Shown: positions 21,659-25,276 of the stretch, piece by piece | Numbering within the stretch: position 1 is the first letter of the stretch | Layout: every line of letters starts with the position of its first letter | Origin: an uncultured Acetatifactor sp. | GTDB lineage: Bacteria > Bacillota > Clostridia > Lachnospirales > Lachnospiraceae | Reading direction: 5' to 3' | Assembly (NCBI GenBank): GCA_910588225.1 | Contig: CAJUQT010000053.1 | Span: forward strand, 1 to 25,276 | Length of the DNA: 25,276 nucleotides | Notes under the pieces: model-generated | The model's database searches: none | What the model was told of the DNA's origin: nothing | The model's input: the letters and a program-made list of their open reading frames with translations, nothing else | Program-made: the position numbers and the translations under genes

Positions 21659-23185
21659 CTAGCTAATTCTCAGCGCCAGCACCGCCATATCCTCTTTGCC
21701 CGGCAGATCAACCTGTACGCTGCCGCATGCATTTTCCATGACAGTCTTCCTGGTCATCTCCCAGGTATCAATGACTTCAACACGGTAATTTCCTTCCTCC
21801 GGCAGATTCAGTCTCGTCACCGCAGCGCACTGCCTCTCCAAAAATTTCAGATAAGCCTCCTGCCCGCAGTGTCCGAACGCTGCCCTCTCTTTTGTGAGGA
21901 ACGCTTTTACCTGCTCCCCAGGCATATTCAACATAGCCATCAGGAAGAAGTTCTTCTTGAATTCCTCCGATGCGCCTTTTTCCTTCATGGCCAGCAATTG
22001 TCCCTCGGTGTAACCGCCGCTTCCCTCGCCCATGAATTCCAGCGGTCCCGGCAAGGCCTCCACAATCTCCTTCAGAAAAGCAATTCTGGCGGGACTTTCT
22101 CCCTTCAACACGCCGCCTCTGGCCCACCACAGCACTTCGTCCTCACTGTAAAAAGTTTCCCCGTGAGTACAGTATCCGCCGCAGCACACCGCCGTCCAGA
22201 ACCGCCGTACCAGCTCCCTGCCGGAAAGATTGCCCCAGCCGTGAATGATATTGCCCTCATATCGACATTCGTCAAAAACCACCGGTTTATCGTATTTCTC
22301 CCAAAGTTCCGGTACTTCGTTCACATTCACATCCTGAATACAGCAGTGGGTTATTTCCTTCTGTGTAAAATCCCAATAGGCCATGCAATTGTGATTGCTC
22401 AGACAATGTCCATATGGGTCATGTTCCGCCACAAACCTGGTGAATTCCACCCAGTCCTCCCATTTATAGTTGGGCATCAAATCATACTCATTGGCCAGTG
22501 ACCACCAGAGATTGGGCATGGCTGAGAGTCTGCGCAGAAGATAGTCCAGATATGCAAGGCTGTCTTCCATTGAAAGTCTGGAAAAGCCCCATCTGTCATA
22601 GGGATGAAATAAAATCAGATCTCCCTGAATTCCCATGGCATCCATCTCCTGAATACGCGATTCCAGCGCATCCCAGTAGGCAGCTACCGGTTTATGTACA
22701 TCCCATTTTCCGTCCGTTTTCTCAAAGGGATAATATTCCGGTTCATTGTGATTGAAATCATAGTGCTTTGGAAATACGCAGAATCGAACCTTATTGAACG
22801 GCGCCTTCCGCAGTGTCTCCATAGTAGTGTCTACCAGTGCCTTCTCCTGATGCACCAATGCATATACGGTGGTGCCGAACGGACGATACCAGATGCCGTC
22901 TTCATATTTAAAGTGTCTGCCTGACACACGGACCATCCCGTGAGAAACCGCCGGTTCGCAGAATTCCTCTCCCGTCCCGCTTACCGCGCCCCATACCTTC
23001 CAGTTACAGCTGCCCGTCGCGGCCGGATAAAAGCGAACTTTATAGACACCGTCACCGGCATAGAAACCCTTCACTCTTTTCGTCTCTCCTGAAAGGGTAA
23101 ATTCTGCCTGCAAATCCACTTGTGCTCTGGAGCCTTCCGCTTCCGGTCCCCTAAATGTCAGTTCAAAGGTTTCGTATTGCCTCAT
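21659..23185 (-). CDS. DUF5060/DUF4038-type glycoside hydrolase
   Basis: A 508-aa enzyme without signal peptide, so probably cytoplasmic. Residues about 1-88 are a beta-sandwich (DUF5060-like: YETFELTFRGPEA, GDGVYKVRFYPAATG, SHGMVRVSG). The TIM-barrel core (about 90-400, DUF4038-like) begins GIWYRPFGTTVYALVHQ and contains MGIQGDLILFHPYDRWG, the putative acid/base E233 in WWSLANEYD and putative nucleophile E306 in PVVFDECRYEG. A C-terminal beta domain (about 420-508, DUF5605-like) ends the protein. Related enzymes attack plant or host glycans after import of short chains; the substrate here is unknown. The ATG at 23185 follows GGGAGGCGGAAA, with a good promoter at 23216-23244. It stands alone, convergent with the XpaC-TelA unit. 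Confidence 0.85.
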   Translation of the reverse strand: MRQYETFELTFRGPEAEGSRAQVDLQAEFTLSGETKRVKGFYAGDGVYKVRFYPAATGSCNWKVWGAVSGTGEEFCEPAVSHGMVRVSGRHFKYEDGIWYRPFGTTVYALVHQEKALVDTTMETLRKAPFNKVRFCVFPKHYDFNHNEPEYYPFEKTDGKWDVHKPVAAYWDALESRIQEMDAMGIQGDLILFHPYDRWGFSRLSMEDSLAYLDYLLRRLSAMPNLWWSLANEYDLMPNYKWEDWVEFTRFVAEHDPYGHCLSNHNCMAYWDFTQKEITHCCIQDVNVNEVPELWEKYDKPVVFDECRYEGNIIHGWGNLSGRELVRRFWTAVCCGGYCTHGETFYSEDEVLWWARGGVLKGESPARIAFLKEIVEALPGPLEFMGEGSGGYTEGQLLAMKEKGASEEFKKNFFLMAMLNMPGEQVKAFLTKERAAFGHCGQEAYLKFLERQCAAVTRLNLPEEGNYRVEVIDTWEMTRKTVMENACGSVQVDLPGKEDMAVLALRIS

Positions 23186-23215
23186 TTTCCGCCTCCCTGA
23201 TCTTTTTATGAGTTC

Positions 23216-23244
23216 ATCATATCATTTCTGCTTTTTAAATTCAA
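23216..23244 (-). promoter_or_regulatory. Promoter for the DUF5060/DUF4038 hydrolase
   Basis: On the minus strand TTGAAT (23244-23239), a 17-bp spacer, then TATGAT (23221-23216), about 25 nt before the ribosome site. Confidence 0.65.
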
Positions 23245-23338
23245 TCGGTTATTCCAGTTCCCTCTATATTATTCTGCAAAGTCCCCAACATACCCCATCG
23301 CCCGCTCCATGGCGGCTGTATCTCCTCTCAAATCCCTT

Positions 23339-23455
23339 TCACTGGTAAAAAGCAAGGAGCCCCATGTGGTACAGCGCCTGAACACAGTCCGCATAGCCCT
23401 GGATGTAGGCACGCTTTTCCTGCGCAGAAGCAAAACCCTCCATGCACTCCTTCAT
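23339..23455 (-). pseudogene. Possible gene remnant between the tRNA terminator and the hydrolase
   Basis: A minus-strand frame reads as protein: MKECMEGFASAQEKRAY, then IQGYADCVQALYHMG, ending at 23339. It also runs open upstream into the tRNA terminator (FFPGQEKAEE). In another frame, good-looking sequence continues beyond it (LLFTSERDLRGD, then MERAMGYVGDFAE, stop near 23274). Together these look like the 3' end of a small helical protein gene that lost its 5' end and took a frameshift. No family was recognised firmly. Confidence 0.3.
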
Positions 23456-23492
23456 CTCCTCCGCCTTTTCCTGCCCTGGAAAAAAGAGCAGT

Positions 23493-23517
23493 AAAAAACC
23501 CCGCATGAATCGGGGTT
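23493..23517 (-). terminator. Intrinsic terminator of the tRNA unit
   Basis: AACCCCG and CGGGGTT form a 7-bp stem around a 7-nt loop; on the minus strand it is followed by TTTT. It begins 7 nt after the tRNA-Cys 3' end. Confidence 0.85.
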
Positions 23518-23523
23518 CTTCAG

Positions 23524-23595
23524 AGGCGCAGACCGGATTTGAACCGGTGCATCAGGGTGTTGCAGACCCACGCCTTACCACTTGGCTACTGCGCC
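23524..23595 (-). tRNA. tRNA-Cys (GCA)
   Basis: A 72-nt cloverleaf including discriminator. The acceptor arms GGCGCAG/CTGCGCC pair fully, the T-arm holds GGTTCAAATCC, and the anticodon loop CTGCAAC gives GCA. The discriminator is U, as expected for cysteine tRNA. The outermost anticodon-stem pair looks mismatched (T-T). CCA is not encoded. Confidence 0.93.
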
Positions 23596-23629
23596 TTACT
23601 CTTACAATATGCTACTGCTTTCAGAAAAA

Positions 23630-23701
23630 TGACTCCAACGGGAATCGAACCCGTGTTACCGCCGTGAAAGGGCGATGTCTTAACCGCTTGACCATGGAGC
23701 C
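23630..23701 (-). tRNA. tRNA-Glu (TTC)
   Basis: A 72-nt cloverleaf including discriminator. The acceptor arms GGCTCCA/TGGAGTC pair with one G-T, the T-loop is GGTTCGATTCC, and the anticodon loop CTTTCAC gives TTC. It precedes tRNA-Cys by 34 nt on the same strand, in one short transcript. Confidence 0.95.
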
Positions 23702-23775
23702 GCGTTGTTTTCCGCCTTCTCGGCTTGTTTCTACTGACATGAGATTACCCACAAACTGATAACCTGCCGAAAAAT

Positions 23776-23804
23776 ATATTACCATAATTTATCTCATTTG
23801 GCAA
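23776..23804 (-). promoter_or_regulatory. Promoter of the tRNA-Glu/tRNA-Cys unit
   Basis: On the minus strand TTGCCA (23804-23799), a 17-bp spacer, then TAATAT (23781-23776). Transcription would begin about 70 nt before the tRNA-Glu 5' end. Confidence 0.65.
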
Positions 23805-23865
23805 GAGGGAATTTCTATTTTCTTCTGCTATTTTCTTCTGCTTTTGGTAATGGTTCAGCCTTCCA

Positions 23866-23921
23866 CTGCGGCTCTCTAAAATGCCCGTTGTACTTCCTCC
23901 GGGCATTTTAGAGAGCCGCAG
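23866..23921. repeat. 22-bp perfect inverted repeat
   Basis: The arms 23866-23887 and 23900-23921 are exact complements (outer CTGCGGCTCTCT, inner AAAATGCCCG) around a 12-nt loop. It lies between the frame-broken locus and the tRNA promoter. There is no long T-tract on either strand; the plus side continues CTTATTTCT. It could be a strong terminator, a mobile hairpin element or a recombination scar. Confidence 0.8.
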
Positions 23922-24026
23922 CTTATTTCTCATCCAGCCAACTGTGCTCTCATTTAATATACGCCCCGAAATACTTGTCAACCCTCATTTTACCAGGTAT
24001 AAGCGCGCGACGACCATCAGATACCG

Positions 24027-24338
24027 TCAAACAGCCAGACATACTTCCTGTTCATAATACAAGAACATTTCCTCTATCCTGTACAATTCGCTGGCTTTAT
24101 TCTTTTCCAACCATTTCTGCCGATATTTGCAAAGCCACTCTTCTGTGCTGCTCACCCGCTCCAGCTCATATCCTGCCAGCTTTGCGGACAGCTCCGCCAT
24201 AACACAGATTCCCTCCGCCGCCAGGAGAAGCTCCTGACGATATTCGTCGTTTCTCCAGCTTTCCCCGCACAAGCGCTCTGAAATCTTCATATATTCCTTC
24301 TGAATTGCCCGCACTTCATCCTCGGGAAGAAATTCCAT
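24027..24338 (-). pseudogene. Helical C-terminal segment, downstream piece of a frame-broken locus
   Basis: A 103-aa frame: MEFLPEDEVRAIQKEYMK, then YRQELLLAAEGICVMAEL, and a tail WLEKNKASELYRIEEMFLYY. The tail resembles helical C-termini of some GH20-type glycosidases, but this is only an impression. An ATG at 24338 has GGAG nearby, so it might be translated alone. The piece upstream in the neighbouring frame ends 23 nt inside this one, and a +1 shift near 24345 (in a GGGG run) would join them. A fragment of a larger protein is the favoured reading. Confidence 0.4.
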
Positions 24339-24801
24339 CCCCTCTCCACTGCGACTGCCCCGAAAGCCATAATGCTGCCGCTTCCATAAAGTCAACCGCT
24401 CCCGCGACTTTACCGTTTCTTTCCGCGATCTCTGCAGCATAGTCAAGCATCGGAATCATCGGATTTTTTTCATTCTCTCTAATTCCCCAGGGGGTCTGCG
24501 GCTCTCCACACAGAACATGAATAACCATATTTGCAGTACGGAGCATGCGCTTGATTCCTTTTTCCTGATAAAAGTGCGGTTCTATTTTTTCCTCATAGAT
24601 CGTTCCTTCCGCCAAAACAATTTCTACATCTTCATGCAGAAGCAGCGTGCCTTCTCCGAGTAAATTATCCGCTTTCTCTCCATGAAACAAAAACAATAAT
24701 GCGAGTCCTTCATCAAATATATAAGGTTCTACCTGATGAATTTCCAGACATTCTCCTGAGTCTAACGATTTTCCATAGATGCCTATTCTATATGGTTCCA
24801 C
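24316..24801 (-). pseudogene. Middle piece of a frame-broken locus
   Basis: About 160 aa of protein-like sequence: PYRIGIYGKSLDSGECLEIH, LALLFLFHGEKADNLLGEG, MVIHVLCGEPQTPWGIREN, VAGAVDFMEAAALWLSGQ. The only possible start is a GTG (24801) without a ribosome site, inside the end of the upstream piece. Its first residues fit the strand that should follow the GWNHI of a LamG-like fold, so it is probably the continuation of that protein after a one-base loss. No signal peptide or membrane helix. Confidence 0.4.
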
Positions 24802-25055
24802 CCATGTTCAATGAGAGGCATTGTAGAAGAACTGGTCGTCAGGCGCCAATCCGCCGTTTTCCACTCTAACTGTTTATTTACGATTCTACACGTCACACTT
24901 TCTTTTTGAGAAAACAGAACCCCCTCTGCTCCGTTATAATAAAAGTCCATACCAAAAGAAAATTTTGTGCCGCCTGCAAAAGAACAGTTCTCTACCGCGC
25001 TCGAAAAAGCGTACCCGGATTCACTCTTCAATGCATAATAAGCATAATGATTCAT
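24783..25055 (-). pseudogene. LamG-like N-terminal piece of a frame-broken locus
   Basis: A 90-aa frame with a proper ATG at 25055 and ribosome site GAGGG. The sequence looks like the first half of a LamG/concanavalin-type jelly roll: YYALKSESGYAFSSAVENC, KFSFGMDFYYNGAEGVLFSQ, and PLIEHGWNHIE, where LamG domains normally continue into a strand of the type xxIYxxGxxL. Here the frame stops at once, and a matching strand (RIGIYGKSL) is in the neighbouring frame. Its ATG overlaps the stop of the upstream frame by 4 nt, as in translationally coupled genes. Confidence 0.45.
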
Positions 25056-25276
25056 ATTGTTTCCCTCTTATTAAAATGACGCAGAAGCGCTTCCATCTCC
25101 CCGGATATCAGAGTTTCGTCTTCTCTTTTCTTTTTTTCAGCCTCTGCTGTCAGCTGATTCTGCACTCTGAAATCTCCGGTAACCAGATCATTACATATCC
25201 ATGTTCCATCTTCTTCGGTACTACATTCTCCACATAATCAACTGCATTCCATGTAATGCGATCTTCCATACTGTAA
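25052..25276 (-). pseudogene. Partial upstream ORF with a frameshift, running off the right edge
   Basis: Two protein-like frames abut on the minus strand: SMEDRITWNAVDYVENVVP from the window edge, then EEDGTWICNDLVTGDFRVQ, a Lys/Glu-rich helix and HFNKRETI, ending at 25052. They join perfectly if one base is restored near 25217. The first frame continues instead to a less protein-like stop. The second frame has no start codon of its own. The product is unknown; it would be co-transcribed with the LamG-like piece. Confidence 0.4.

Noticed and set aside
23442..23759. Plus-strand frame with TGFEPVHQGV and NGNRTRVTAVKGR
   Set aside because: It is the antisense of tRNA-Cys and tRNA-Glu; such translations are common false proteins.
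23745..23981. Minus-strand 78-codon frame
   Set aside because: It covers the tRNA promoter and the 22-bp inverted repeat; no ribosome site.
1..25276. CRISPR arrays, insertion sequences, rRNA genes
   Set aside because: No regularly spaced repeats, transposase frames or rRNA sequence were seen.

Overview
The window reads as chromosomal DNA of a spore-forming, anaerobic Clostridia-type Firmicute, most likely a Lachnospiraceae relative. The reasons are strong AGGAGG-type ribosome sites, sigma-A promoters with 17-bp spacers, GAAC-N4-GTTC LexA boxes, a SpoIIM gene beside a NUDIX hydrolase (as in Bacillus), the clustered recA, recX and rny genes, and a XpaC/TelA pair. No plasmid, phage or insertion-sequence gene was recognised.

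Layout. (1) 1-3300, minus strand: an ECF-type sigma factor, a one-TM anti-sigma-like partner with a long linker, an exported 175-aa protein and a KTSC-domain protein. Two nearly identical promoter-like blocks, one before the exported protein and one before a frame-broken ORF at the left edge, are good candidates for the sigma factor's targets. (2) 3300-7500: DAHP synthase on the plus strand, whose start overlaps an 8-codon ORF rich in aromatic codons; then on the minus strand SpoIIM, a NUDIX hydrolase and a class I aminotransferase. (3) 7500-11620, minus strand: rny, recX and recA, with two LexA sites at recA. (4) 12070-16750, plus strand: a polypeptide of about 1043 aa joining a complete MFS transporter to a complete GH2 glycosidase, under a promoter with a perfect inverted repeat at the likely start point, followed by a MATE exporter. 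(5) 16750-18670: a polytopic membrane protein and a two-TM protein, diverging from overlapping promoters. (6) 18880-21600: a XpaC-TelA pair closed by a terminator. (7) 21650-23250: a cytoplasmic DUF5060/DUF4038-type glycoside hydrolase. (8) 23490-23800: a tRNA-Glu, tRNA-Cys unit with promoter and terminator. (9) 23860-25276: a perfect 22-bp stem, then a stretch of minus-strand coding sequence in which good protein sequence jumps frame three times; it looks like a decaying LamG-like locus or an assembly-error region.

The most unusual item is the MFS-GH2 fusion. It would couple import of a glycoside to its cytoplasmic cleavage in one molecule. Next are the sigma-factor regulon with its matched promoters, the possible aromatic leader peptide on DAHP synthase, and the frame-broken right edge. 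Everything was read by eye from the sequence; no homology search was run, so family names rest on recognised motifs and organisation.
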